Of a stretch of 64,000 nt of DNA, positions 53,860-61,123 are shown piece by piece; position 1 is the first letter of the stretch; each line of letters begins with the position of its first letter. Below the pieces are notes generated by a model that was given only the letters and a program-made list of their open reading frames with translations, was not told where the DNA came from and searched no databases. Origin of the DNA: Streptomyces filamentosus (lineage in GTDB: Bacteria; Actinomycetota; Actinomycetes; Streptomycetales; Streptomycetaceae); the NCBI RefSeq assembly GCF_014654895.1, contig NZ_BNBE01000001.1, positions 62,001 through 126,000 of the forward strand, written 5' to 3'. The translations under genes were made by a program, and so were the position numbers.

Positions 53860-54524
53860 CACAGCCTCCTGGTCACCAGGTCGTTCGCCGCGTCGTCGAG
53901 GCGTGCGAGAAGCCGGGTAAGGGCCATGAGGGCGTGGTCGAGTTCGCCGACCCGCGGGCGGCTGCCGCTGTTGAGGGTGTAGGCGATCTGGTTGGTGTTG
54001 TTGCCGATCCGGGCCAGGGCGGTGCGCAGGGCGGCGAGTTCGTCGATGGCCGCGTCGAGTTGTTCGTTGGTGTGCAGGGCGGTCGAACCGCGGGCGGCGG
54101 CTAGACCGGCGGCGGCGAGGAAGCGGGCGACGGTGACGTTGCGCTGCGCGGCTGCGGCAGCGATCTCGGCTTTCTCGTCGTCGGAGAGGCGGGTGGTCGT
54201 CTTGCGGGTGCGTTCGCTCGGGTTACGGGGGCGGCGGCGCGGTGTGCGGTCGGGGAAGGCGGGTGTGCTCGGGCTCGGTTGCTCGCGGTGGTCGTCGTGG
54301 TCGGCTTCTCCCTCGGTGACCGGCGCCCCCTGGTGCCGGTTGCCCGGCTGGTCCCCGTGCGCCCTCGCTCGGGGACCAGCCGGGCTTCCCTCGCCCTCTG
54401 GGGCGGGGGCAAGTGCGTGCGACGGGCCGTAGGACCGTCGTACGCGATAGCTTGCTCCGCCAGGAGCCGTCGTGGGGTCACGCTGCTCTCCGGCCGTGGT
54501 CGCTGCCGGGTCGTCGGTGGTCAC
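53859..54524 (-). CDS. MobC-like relaxosome protein
   Basis: 221 aa from a GTG at 54524 overlapping the preceding stop (GTGA). After a disordered basic N-terminus the C-terminal 110 residues match bacterial mobilisation protein MobC: RLSDDEKAEIAAAAAQRNVT, VARFLAAAGLAAAR, DELAALRTALARIGNNTNQI, AYTLNSG. It presumably helps open the transfer origin and recruit the relaxase. The stop overlaps the relaxase start. The transfer origin should be close, probably on the upstream side of this operon. Confidence 0.85.
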   Translation of the reverse strand: MTTDDPAATTAGEQRDPTTAPGGASYRVRRSYGPSHALAPAPEGEGSPAGPRARAHGDQPGNRHQGAPVTEGEADHDDHREQPSPSTPAFPDRTPRRRPRNPSERTRKTTTRLSDDEKAEIAAAAAQRNVTVARFLAAAGLAAARGSTALHTNEQLDAAIDELAALRTALARIGNNTNQIAYTLNSGSRPRVGELDHALMALTRLLARLDDAANDLVTRRL

Positions 54525-54745
54525 CGGCTCGTCTCGGGGTTCTGCTGCTGGATTTCGCGGACGATTTCCTCGATCCAGTCCATGGCGAGGACCGGGTGGT
54601 GGAGGGTCCAAGGGCGGTCGTGCTGCCCGCGCTGCACGATCCAGGTGGTATCGGGGCCGGATTGGGCGTGGTGGAGGTGGCCGCGCTGGTGCAGGACGGT
54701 CAGCCAGGACTCAACTTCGGCGGGCGTGGCCGGGTGAGTGCGCAT
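54521..54745 (-). CDS. Small protein upstream of MobC
   Basis: 74 aa from ATG 54745 (GGAG eight bases upstream). It reads MRTHPATPAEVESWLTVLHQ, RGHLHHAQSGPDTTWIVQRG and LAMDWIEEIVREIQQQN. The layout resembles small helical DNA-binding or adaptor proteins. The GTGA overlap with MobC suggests a relaxosome accessory role. No family recognised. Confidence 0.6.
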   Translation of the reverse strand: MRTHPATPAEVESWLTVLHQRGHLHHAQSGPDTTWIVQRGQHDRPWTLHHPVLAMDWIEEIVREIQQQNPETSR

Positions 54746-54836
54746 CAGGTGGGCTCCGCTTCTGTTCGGGAGGGGTGTCCGGAGCGGGTGACCGGTCGGG
54801 GTGACCGGCTCGGTCACCCGCTCCGTGGAGGTTCGG

Positions 54837-55913
54837 TCAGGGGCGGGTTGAGGTGACCGGTTGTCCGTGCTGGGCGCGGAGCTGGGCCATCAGGGTGGTC
54901 AGGGTGTCGCTGGAGAGCGGGATCTGCTGACCGCGGATCGCCTGGGCGACCACCTTGCGGGTCAGCTTGTCCTGGGTCCTGACCGCCGACCGGGCGATCT
55001 TCAGCAGCTCCTCGGTGTCCGGGTCGGGCCGCCGGTCACCAGGTGTCCGGGTGCCCCGGTCAGTGACCGGCGGCTGGGTGACCGGCTGACCGGGATCCGC
55101 TGTCTGGCTGTTCTGGTCACGGGTGACCAGGGCAGCGTCTTCGGCGCGGTCAGTGACCGGCCGCGCCGTGTCCGGCTGTCCGGGCAGGTCAGCGGCCTTG
55201 TGCCGCTGACCGGAGTGACCGGGATGACCGGTGACCGGCGTCGGACTGTCCGCCGGGGTCGTGTCCCCGGTCAGTGACCGGGGGGCGGGGGCCTTCTTGT
55301 CCAGGGGCAGCGGGGGCTGGTCGGTCAGTGCAGTGACCGGCTGACCGGGGGTGCCCTGACCGGCCGCTGGCTGCTGCTGACCGACCCAGTCGGTCGGGGT
55401 GACTTCGGCGGCGTCGAGCCGGTCGACCTGACCCGGGTGACCGGCCTGACCGAGGTCCTCGCGGTCACTGCTCTTGACCGGCCTCCGGGCGATGAGGATG
55501 TAGAGGTGGACCGCTCCGGCCAGGGCGAGCGGGGCGATGGTGGACAGCACCGCGACCACCGTGTCTCCGAGCCGGAGGCCGGTGCCGGCGACGGTCTGCT
55601 CGTTGAGCCGGACGGCGTGGAGGGCGTTGGCCCAGATGCTGGCGGCGGTGGCCGTGCCGAAGAGGGTCCAGACGTAGAGCCTGGCGCGCAGCGGCGCGTC
55701 GCGCAGGACCAGGAGCGCCCGGACGCCGTAGGCGATGAACCCGTCGATCACCAGGGGGAAGAGGTAGGTCAGGAAGCCCCGGATGTGGATGGCGACGGCC
55801 ATCTGCTGCAGGGCGTCGTACGACAGGGCGCAGCCCGCGCCGCCGAGGGCGATGACGACCGCGCGGTCCCAGCCGGATATGTGCGCCGTCTTCGGCGCGG
55901 TCGTGGCGCTCAC
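54837..55913 (-). CDS. DUF2637 membrane protein
   Basis: 358 aa from a GTG coupled to the WhiB-like gene. The first 145 residues hold four membrane helices typical of DUF2637 (RAVVIALGGAGCALSYDALQ, FLTYLFPLVIDGFIAYGVRA, LAGAVHLYILIA). A long Gln/Pro/Val/Thr/Gly-rich linker follows, encoded by dense TGACCGG repeats, and a C-terminal helical domain (ELLKIARSAVRTQDKLTRKV, VAQAIRGQQIPLSSDTLTTL) that looks like a DNA-binding helix pair. DUF2637 proteins are standard on Streptomyces conjugative elements. The fusion to a possible DNA-binding domain suggests tethering DNA to the membrane; this is inferred. Confidence 0.8.
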   Translation of the reverse strand: MSATTAPKTAHISGWDRAVVIALGGAGCALSYDALQQMAVAIHIRGFLTYLFPLVIDGFIAYGVRALLVLRDAPLRARLYVWTLFGTATAASIWANALHAVRLNEQTVAGTGLRLGDTVVAVLSTIAPLALAGAVHLYILIARRPVKSSDREDLGQAGHPGQVDRLDAAEVTPTDWVGQQQPAAGQGTPGQPVTALTDQPPLPLDKKAPAPRSLTGDTTPADSPTPVTGHPGHSGQRHKAADLPGQPDTARPVTDRAEDAALVTRDQNSQTADPGQPVTQPPVTDRGTRTPGDRRPDPDTEELLKIARSAVRTQDKLTRKVVAQAIRGQQIPLSSDTLTTLMAQLRAQHGQPVTSTRP

Positions 55914-56476
55914 GCCGCCGTCCCGAAGTCGTCGCGGCCCAGGCGCTCGCCGCCGGCCTCGAGCGTGGCGGTGGCCGTCTCGGTCTGCTTCAGATCTCGG
56001 TTGCGCAGGGCGCGGCGGAGTTCGCGGTACCGCTTCTGGGCATGCTCCTCACTGATCTTCAGCAGTCGGGCCAGGCGCTGCTCGGTCACCCCGTGGCGGA
56101 AGGCGGCGCGGATGACCGCGCGGCGCTCGGCCTTGGTGAGGTGGATGTCGCGGCCGGCGATGGTGTCGTTGACCCGGCTGTAGTCGAGGCGGTCGGCGAT
56201 CTTCTCGTGTAGCGGCTGGCGCTCCTCCTCGGTCAGTCCGCCTCGGATGCCGTCGGCGTCGCCGCCTTCCAGCGCCGCGTCTAGGCAGGTTCGGCGGACC
56301 GGGCACTGGTTGCACAGCGCCTTCGCTGCGGTGATCTTGTCGGTCTCGTCCGGCTCGGGGAAGAAGATCTCTGGGTCCACCGGGTTGCACTCGGTGCTCT
56401 GGCAGACGGCGTCGGCCCGCCAGGTCTGGTCACCGAGGAGGCGGTGGCGAGTGGGGCTGTTCGTCGTGGGGGTCAT
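55910..56476 (-). CDS. WhiB-like iron-sulfur regulator with HTH extension
   Basis: 188 aa, ATG at 56476. The WhiB domain has four cysteines for a [4Fe-4S] cluster: Cys25 in DAVCQSTECNP, and CNQCPVRRTC (Cys-x2-Cys-x5-Cys), followed by GIRGGLTEEER, the turn motif. The second half (RAVIRAAFRHGVTEQRLARL, LKISEEHAQKRYRELRRALR) forms an HTH, a fusion seen in element-borne WhiB-like proteins. It may regulate the transfer or replication operon in which it lies. Its stop overlaps the DUF2637 start by 4 bases. Confidence 0.88.
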   Translation of the reverse strand: MTPTTNSPTRHRLLGDQTWRADAVCQSTECNPVDPEIFFPEPDETDKITAAKALCNQCPVRRTCLDAALEGGDADGIRGGLTEEERQPLHEKIADRLDYSRVNDTIAGRDIHLTKAERRAVIRAAFRHGVTEQRLARLLKISEEHAQKRYRELRRALRNRDLKQTETATATLEAGGERLGRDDFGTAA

Positions 56477-56594
56477 GCAGGGTGCTCCGATCGCTCTCCG
56501 CGCGCAGGGGCGCCGGCGGAGAGGTGCGCTGGGTCGGGGAAGGGCTCGGGGCGGCGCGTAGCGGGCGCGGCCCGGCGTGGTGACTTGGGATTGG

Positions 56595-57296
56595 TCAGGC
56601 CGCGAGGCGGTGCCGTCTGCGGTCGACCTGCTCGAACTCGACCCGGGTGGTCATCTGGGCGAGCCGGGAGGCGACGCGGTCGCCGAGCTGGGCCCGGAGA
56701 TCGCTGATGCGCAGGTTGGTGGTGATCAGAGTCGGGAGTTCGTAGTTGTACCGGCGGTTGATCAGCCGGTACGTCACTTCCTCGGTCCAGTCGCTGGCCT
56801 TGGCGGCGCCGAGGTCGTCGATGATCAGCAGCGGGCAGCGGCTGACGGTGGCCAGCTCCCGCTCGCTGTCGGCTCCGGGCCGGGGCCGCAGGTCGGCGTA
56901 CAGGTCGGCAGCGGTGGTCGCGCGCCAGCGCACGCCGACTCCGCTCTGCACCAGAGCCCGGACCGCGCCGTACGCCTGGTGCGTCTTGCCCGCGCCGACG
57001 ACGCCGGCCATCAGCAGGCTGGGGCCGGTGGTGACCTGCCGTCTGGCTCCCTGGTTGGGGGCGACGGCGGCGTCGGCAACGGTCCGGACCCAGGTCAGGA
57101 CCTGGGGGTGGTCGGCGACGGCGGCCCGGTAGCGCGGGGGCATCCCGGCCGACAGGGCCTCCAGCGGGGAGACGGTCTCGTCCTCGGCCGGTACAGCGAC
57201 GGCAGCGGGGTCGATGTTGCGGGTGGCCAGGATCCGGGCCATCCGGTCCAGGGTGCCCTCGCCGAGGGTCTGCGGTTCGCGGTGTCGGGTGCGCAT
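56595..57296 (-). CDS. DnaC/IstB-like helicase-loader ATPase
   Basis: 233 aa; ATG at 57296 overlaps the preceding stop (TGATG). Walker A is LLMAGVVGAGKTHQAYG, Walker B CPLLIIDDLGAAK, sensor 1 ELPTLITTNLRISDL and an arginine finger is likely in GDRVASRLAQM. It should load a replicative helicase at the element's origin. The neighbour upstream is the probable initiator, giving an initiator-loader pair as in phages and plasmids. Confidence 0.85.
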   Translation of the reverse strand: MRTRHREPQTLGEGTLDRMARILATRNIDPAAVAVPAEDETVSPLEALSAGMPPRYRAAVADHPQVLTWVRTVADAAVAPNQGARRQVTTGPSLLMAGVVGAGKTHQAYGAVRALVQSGVGVRWRATTAADLYADLRPRPGADSERELATVSRCPLLIIDDLGAAKASDWTEEVTYRLINRRYNYELPTLITTNLRISDLRAQLGDRVASRLAQMTTRVEFEQVDRRRHRLAA

Positions 57297-58315
57297 CACA
57301 GCTCCTCGGCGTAGGCGGCAGCGGCGTCGGTCGGGTTGGTCCACGCCTGGTGGGCGGGCACGTTAGGCCGGATTCCCGGCCGTGCCAAACCGCTGAGGCG
57401 TGCGTTCATGGCCTCGTTGACCATGCTGGTCAGCACGCTGGGGTGCTTGGGGTTGGTGGCGAAGTTCGCCAGCCCGGCGCGGATGTGCTCGGGGGCGATG
57501 CCTTCGCCCAGGAGCTTCTTGGTGATCCGGCCGAGGTGTCCGATCACGTCGCTGGGCGGGCGCTCGTCGCAGGCGGCGACGTACTCGCCGACGAGTTGGT
57601 TGGCCGAGACGCCGGCTGCGGGCGCCGTGCGCCCAGTAGGGACAAGGGATCCAGGATCCAAGATCCTAGATCCAGGCGCCGAGCCCTCCCCGACGCTTCG
57701 GGGAAGGTTCGGAGAACCCTCGGCGAATGCGCCCTGACCTGTGCTTTTCTCCGCCTCGTGCTGTGAGGCTCCGATCATGCCGTCGAGGGCGTCCTGGTGG
57801 GCAGCGGGAGCCTCGCCTGCGCGGTCGCGAGGGGACGCGGTGGCCGGAGCACCCGAATCGAGGGTTCGAGGAGTACTCGGCGAACCCTCGGCGAGCCCTC
57901 GGCGAGTGGTGGACGAGTCCTCGGTCCGCTTGCTGCAGGTGCCCTTGCAGGGGGCGCACCGGGCAGCGGCCTGGTGCGCCGGGCAGGTGGGGATGCGCGA
58001 CTGGCTCGGCTTGTCGATCTTCTGGTGGTCGGACCAGGTCACGATGTGGAGGTAGCGGCGGCCGTCGCAGCCGGTGTACCGGCAGATCAGGCCTGCGTTC
58101 GCGAGCTGGTGGAGGTCGTCCTCGACGTGGACCGAGGTGTGCTCGACCCGGAGGGGCCAGAGGAGTCCGGCGATGATCGCGGCGTTGTCGCGGTGGCGAC
58201 CGTGGTCGTCGGACTGGGTGAGGAGCCCGAAGAAGGTCCGCTCGGCCTCGACGCTCACTTCGGCGAGCGACTCGGAGACGAACGCCTCCGGCTTGATGGT
58301 TCGGATCCGCGCCAT
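57296..58315 (-). CDS. Probable replication initiator or replisome organiser
   Basis: 339 aa from ATG 58315. The N-terminal 110 residues (MARIRTIKPEAFVSESLAEV, RTFFGLLTQSDDHGRHRDN, LICRYTGCDGRRYLHIVTWS) are of the winged-helix type common in actinophage and plasmid replication proteins. A Cys cluster (CPAHQAAARCAPCKGTCSKR) may bind zinc. The middle is low-complexity (repeated EGSP units) and coincides with iteron-like DNA repeats. The C-terminal region (LGRITKKLLGEGIAPEHIRA) resembles the DnaD-like helicase-binding tail. The pairing with a DnaC-like loader supports the role. Confidence 0.72.
   Translation of the reverse strand: MARIRTIKPEAFVSESLAEVSVEAERTFFGLLTQSDDHGRHRDNAAIIAGLLWPLRVEHTSVHVEDDLHQLANAGLICRYTGCDGRRYLHIVTWSDHQKIDKPSQSRIPTCPAHQAAARCAPCKGTCSKRTEDSSTTRRGLAEGSPSTPRTLDSGAPATASPRDRAGEAPAAHQDALDGMIGASQHEAEKSTGQGAFAEGSPNLPRSVGEGSAPGSRILDPGSLVPTGRTAPAAGVSANQLVGEYVAACDERPPSDVIGHLGRITKKLLGEGIAPEHIRAGLANFATNPKHPSVLTSMVNEAMNARLSGLARPGIRPNVPAHQAWTNPTDAAAAYAEEL
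57714..57905. repeat. Iteron-like GAACCCTCGGCGA repeats inside the initiator gene
   Basis: GAACCCTCGGCGA occurs exactly at 57714-57726 and 57882-57894, and CCTCGGCGA again at 57897-57905. TACTCGGCGA lies at 57874-57883. Nearby, GATCC recurs four times within about 30 bases (57647-57674). It could be an origin within the rep gene, or simply coding repeats. Confidence 0.4.
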
Positions 58316-58316
58316 G

Positions 58317-58643
58317 TCAGCGGCCCCGGCCGGCGGCAGCCGAGTCGCTGTGGGTGAGGGTGGCGTCGGCAAGGTCGAAGACGTGCGGCCTGGTCCAGTC
58401 CGCCTCGGGCCAGGTCCGCAGGATCCAGCGGGCGGCGACCCTGGCGGTCGTACAGTTCGTCGTCAAGATCCTCCCGGACTCGTTCCTGACGACGGCGTGC
58501 AGATGGGGCCACCTCTGCTTCGGGTCGTCGAGACCGACCCGGACCGTGGCCGCGCCCGGGATCATGTCGGCGAGCTGGGTGGCGAGGCGGTGCTGGCGGC
58601 CGGTTTCCGGGCAGGCCAGAGTTCCACTCGGCATGGCGAGCAT
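58317..58643 (-). CDS. Small protein, first gene of the replication operon
   Basis: 108 aa; ATG at 58643 with GGAG six bases upstream. It reads LACPETGRQHRLATQLADM, VRVGLDDPKQRWPHLHAVV, ESGRILTTNCTTARVAARWI, and ends DSAAAGRGR. One base separates its stop from the initiator start. No family recognised. The position suggests a replication control or accessory protein. Confidence 0.62.
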   Translation of the reverse strand: MLAMPSGTLACPETGRQHRLATQLADMIPGAATVRVGLDDPKQRWPHLHAVVRNESGRILTTNCTTARVAARWILRTWPEADWTRPHVFDLADATLTHSDSAAAGRGR

Positions 58644-58718
58644 GCGATACTCCGTTGTTCGTAGGAGCGCGGTGCGGTGGTTCTCGTGCAAAAGCCCCGC
58701 CGCCCGCGTGATGTGTTG

Positions 58719-58736
58719 GACACCTCTTGAGGTGTC
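58719..58736. repeat. 18-bp perfect palindrome in the replication-operon leader
   Basis: GACACCTCTTGAGGTGTC. Two further 12-bp palindromes, GCCCTCGAGGGC (about 58855) and GGGTGCGCACCC (58867-58878), lie in the same untranslated leader. Together with the hairpin at 58740-58783 they fill 58644-58967, which has no gene. Confidence 0.65.
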
Positions 58737-58739
58737 GGC

Positions 58740-58783
58740 CCGGCGCTTGGGAGTTAGCAGCTCCCGGGCGCCGGTTCTTTATT
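58740..58783 (+). terminator. Strong plus-strand intrinsic terminator inside the leader
   Basis: CCGGCGCTTGGGAG pairs with CTCCCGGGCGCCGG over 14 positions (two G-T pairs) with a 7-base loop, and TTCTTTATT follows on the plus strand. No plus-strand gene precedes it, so it would end a short transcript antisense to the leader of the minus-strand replication operon. Confidence 0.6.
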
Positions 58784-58898
58784 GCTGGCGTTCATCACGG
58801 GCCGTTCGCCTGCATCGGCCACCTCTCCTGTGCTCTGCCTCTGCGCACGCCTGCCCTCGAGGGCGAGGGTGCGCACCCCTGCGTTTTTCGGTAGCCTG

Positions 58899-58927
58899 AA
58901 ACTATCTTGACCAACTCGAAAGGTCAA
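58899..58927. promoter_or_regulatory. Divergent promoter/operator TTGACC-N9-GGTCAA
   Basis: The inverted repeat 58907-58927 supplies -35 boxes for both strands. On the minus strand TTGACC (58927-58922), 17 bases, then TAGTTT (58904-58899) makes a good promoter for the replication operon. On the plus strand TTGACC (58907-58912) could serve the XRE gene. Its symmetry and position make it a likely operator of that XRE protein. Confidence 0.6.
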
Positions 58928-58967
58928 CGTCTCGAAGTTTCTTCGGCTCTCCCGAAAACGAGGTCTG

Positions 58968-59858
58968 ATGCCAGCTCGCCGCTTCGACAGAACTCGCATG
59001 CGCTCGGTGCGCCGGGCTGCCGAGATCTCTCAGTCCGACGTGGCGTCCGCCCTGGGTGTCGCGGATTCGACGGTGGCAGGGTGGGAGCTCGGCTCGTCCA
59101 CGCCGGATCAGGAGAAGCTGTCCGCCCTGGCCCAGGTGCTCAAGCAACCGGTGGACTCCCTGTTCCCCCGGGACGGCCTGCCCGACCTCACCGACCTGCG
59201 GTGCGACGCCGGCCTGCACCGGTACGAGATGGCGGCGGTCATCGGCACCAAGAGCGACGGCCCAGTGGCCGGCGCGGAACAAGGAGTGCGGCGCCTCAAG
59301 GACAAGTACCTCCCCTCTTTGGCCGAGGCGTACGGCGTCACCGTGGACGAGGTGAGACGGGCGCAGGAACGTTCCATGGCCAAGGCTCGCGGCGAGGAAG
59401 TACAGCGGGAGGCCGCTTTCGTTCCCGAGGCCGAGGAGCCCCCTCGTACGCTGGCCGGGAAAATCACCTTGCTGCTCGAACGCTCGTATCCTGAGGGAAC
59501 GGCGCCAGGGGACGCGGAGATCGCCAAGGCCGTGAACGCGTACGCCGGGGCGGAGGTCTCCAACCCCGAGATGATGGCAGCCCTCCGGACGGGCTCTGCC
59601 GGAACCCCTGCTCCCGTTGTTCTGGAGGGGCTCGCCGACTTCTTCGGTGTCGCGCGTCTGTACTTCGAGCCTGACGATGCCGTCGTGCGCCAGGTCTATG
59701 AAGGGCTGCGCCTGATGTCGGCCGCCAAGCACGGGAAGGTGGGTCGCGTCCGCGCCCGCGGCCTCGGCTCCGAGGGTCTACCCGCAGAGGTCCTTTCCAT
59801 CCTGAACGAATTCGCGACCGAGTTCGAGAAGAAGGCCGGCCCCACCGACAACGAGTAG
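58968..59858 (+). CDS. XRE-family regulator with two HTH-like regions
   Basis: 296 aa, ATG after ACGAGGTCTG. Residues 10-65 form an XRE HTH (MRSVRRAAEISQSDVASALG, VADSTVAGWELGSSTPDQEK). A second partial XRE-like region lies at about 70-125 and a third segment (LAGKITLLLERSYPEGTAPG, then APVVLEGLADFFGVARLYFE) is typical of regulators that pair with ImmA/IrrE-like metalloproteases. Such a protein is encoded at 62242-62817. The operator-like repeat just upstream implies control of itself and of the divergent replication operon. Confidence 0.8.
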   Translation: MPARRFDRTRMRSVRRAAEISQSDVASALGVADSTVAGWELGSSTPDQEKLSALAQVLKQPVDSLFPRDGLPDLTDLRCDAGLHRYEMAAVIGTKSDGPVAGAEQGVRRLKDKYLPSLAEAYGVTVDEVRRAQERSMAKARGEEVQREAAFVPEAEEPPRTLAGKITLLLERSYPEGTAPGDAEIAKAVNAYAGAEVSNPEMMAALRTGSAGTPAPVVLEGLADFFGVARLYFEPDDAVVRQVYEGLRLMSAAKHGKVGRVRARGLGSEGLPAEVLSILNEFATEFEKKAGPTDNE

Positions 59859-59912
59859 TGCCCTGACTCCGGCTTCTCAGCTTGGGAGGCAGGGCACTTG
59901 GGCAGGCGTCCC

Positions 59913-61100
59913 CTACTCGGCCGCCGACGTCGGCTCGTAGTGCTCTCCGCCGACGAACACGGCACGGACGTTCTTCAGCGCGCCCAGGTCCGAAAGCGGA
60001 TCGCCGTTGACGAGGAGCAGGTCGGCGCGGTGTCCGGGAGTGATCCGCCCGGTCGTGGTGTCCAGCCCCAGCGCCGTGGCCGCTTCGGACGTCGCCATGT
60101 CGATGATCGCGGCGGGCGTCAGGCCCAGGTGGGCGTAGAACGAGAGAGCCGGGACCAGTCCGTCGAATCCGGCGCGCTGCACGCCGGCGTCCGTGCCGGC
60201 CACCAGGCGTACGCCCGCGTCGGCCATCCGGCGCACCATGTCGAACATCGCGGCGGCTCGCTCCTCTCCGAAGATTCGGGGAAGCATCTGCCAGTGAGGG
60301 CTGACCGCAGGGCAGACGGCGATCCCCCGGTCGATGATCTGCTGCACCACGTCCTGCCGGAAGTCGAGGCCGCCGCCGGTCATCCAGGTGCAGTGCTCGA
60401 TGGTGTCCACCCCCGCCTCTACGGCGGCGGCAATGCCATCGGCTCCGTGCGCGTGGGCAGCGACGGGAACGCCTGCCCGATGGGCCTCGTCGACGAGGGC
60501 GCCCAGTTCTTCCTTGGTGAACTGGGACTCGTGGCTCTTGGGACCGTCCTTCGTCAGGCCGCCGCCGGTGACCATGGCCTTGATGACTCCGGCGCCGGCC
60601 GCGAGATTGCGACGGACAAGGTCGCGGGCCTCGGCTTCACCGGCGATCTCGCCTCCGAGGAAGTGGCAGTGCCCACCTACTGTGGTCACCGGCGTGCCTG
60701 CGGACACGATCCTCGGCCCCAAAGTTCGGCCCTCGCTGATCTCGGCGGCCAGCCGGAGGACCAGCCCACCCCGGTCGCCGAGGTCGCGGGCCGTGGTGAC
60801 GCCGCTGCGCAGAAGCTGCTCCGCACGATGGCGCATGTCTTCGAGCAGGACTTCGTCCGTCGAGGTCTGGAGGCCGGCCACCGGGTCGGGGCTGCCGTCG
60901 AAGACCAAGTGGACGTGAGCGTCGATCAGGCCCGGCATGATCGTCCCGTCGAACGCGAACCGAGGCGTGTCGGCGCCGGCCTGCTCCTCGACCTCCTTGC
61001 GCGGTCCGACAGCAGCGATCAAGCCGTCCTTGACGAGGACGGCCCCGTCTTCGAGATACGTCCCCGATCCGACGATGACTCGTCCGCCGGTGATCAGCAT
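59913..61100 (-). CDS. Metal-dependent amidohydrolase
   Basis: 395 aa from ATG 61100 (AAGGAG five bases upstream); the open frame further upstream overlaps the next gene. Imidazolonepropionase-like or Xaa-Pro-dipeptidase-like TIM-barrel enzyme: His62 and His64 in DAHVHLVF, the probable carbamylated lysine in GVIKAMVTGGG, His in VPVAAHAHG and IEHCTWM, and the metal Asp in LVAGTDAGV. The C-terminal strand region LLLVNGDPLSDLGAL is typical. The substrate is unknown. It follows the MAB_1171c-type gene by 23 bases. Confidence 0.87.
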   Translation of the reverse strand: MLITGGRVIVGSGTYLEDGAVLVKDGLIAAVGPRKEVEEQAGADTPRFAFDGTIMPGLIDAHVHLVFDGSPDPVAGLQTSTDEVLLEDMRHRAEQLLRSGVTTARDLGDRGGLVLRLAAEISEGRTLGPRIVSAGTPVTTVGGHCHFLGGEIAGEAEARDLVRRNLAAGAGVIKAMVTGGGLTKDGPKSHESQFTKEELGALVDEAHRAGVPVAAHAHGADGIAAAVEAGVDTIEHCTWMTGGGLDFRQDVVQQIIDRGIAVCPAVSPHWQMLPRIFGEERAAAMFDMVRRMADAGVRLVAGTDAGVQRAGFDGLVPALSFYAHLGLTPAAIIDMATSEAATALGLDTTTGRITPGHRADLLLVNGDPLSDLGALKNVRAVFVGGEHYEPTSAAE

Positions 61101-61123
61101 GCTGGCTCCTTGGGCGTGGGGGG

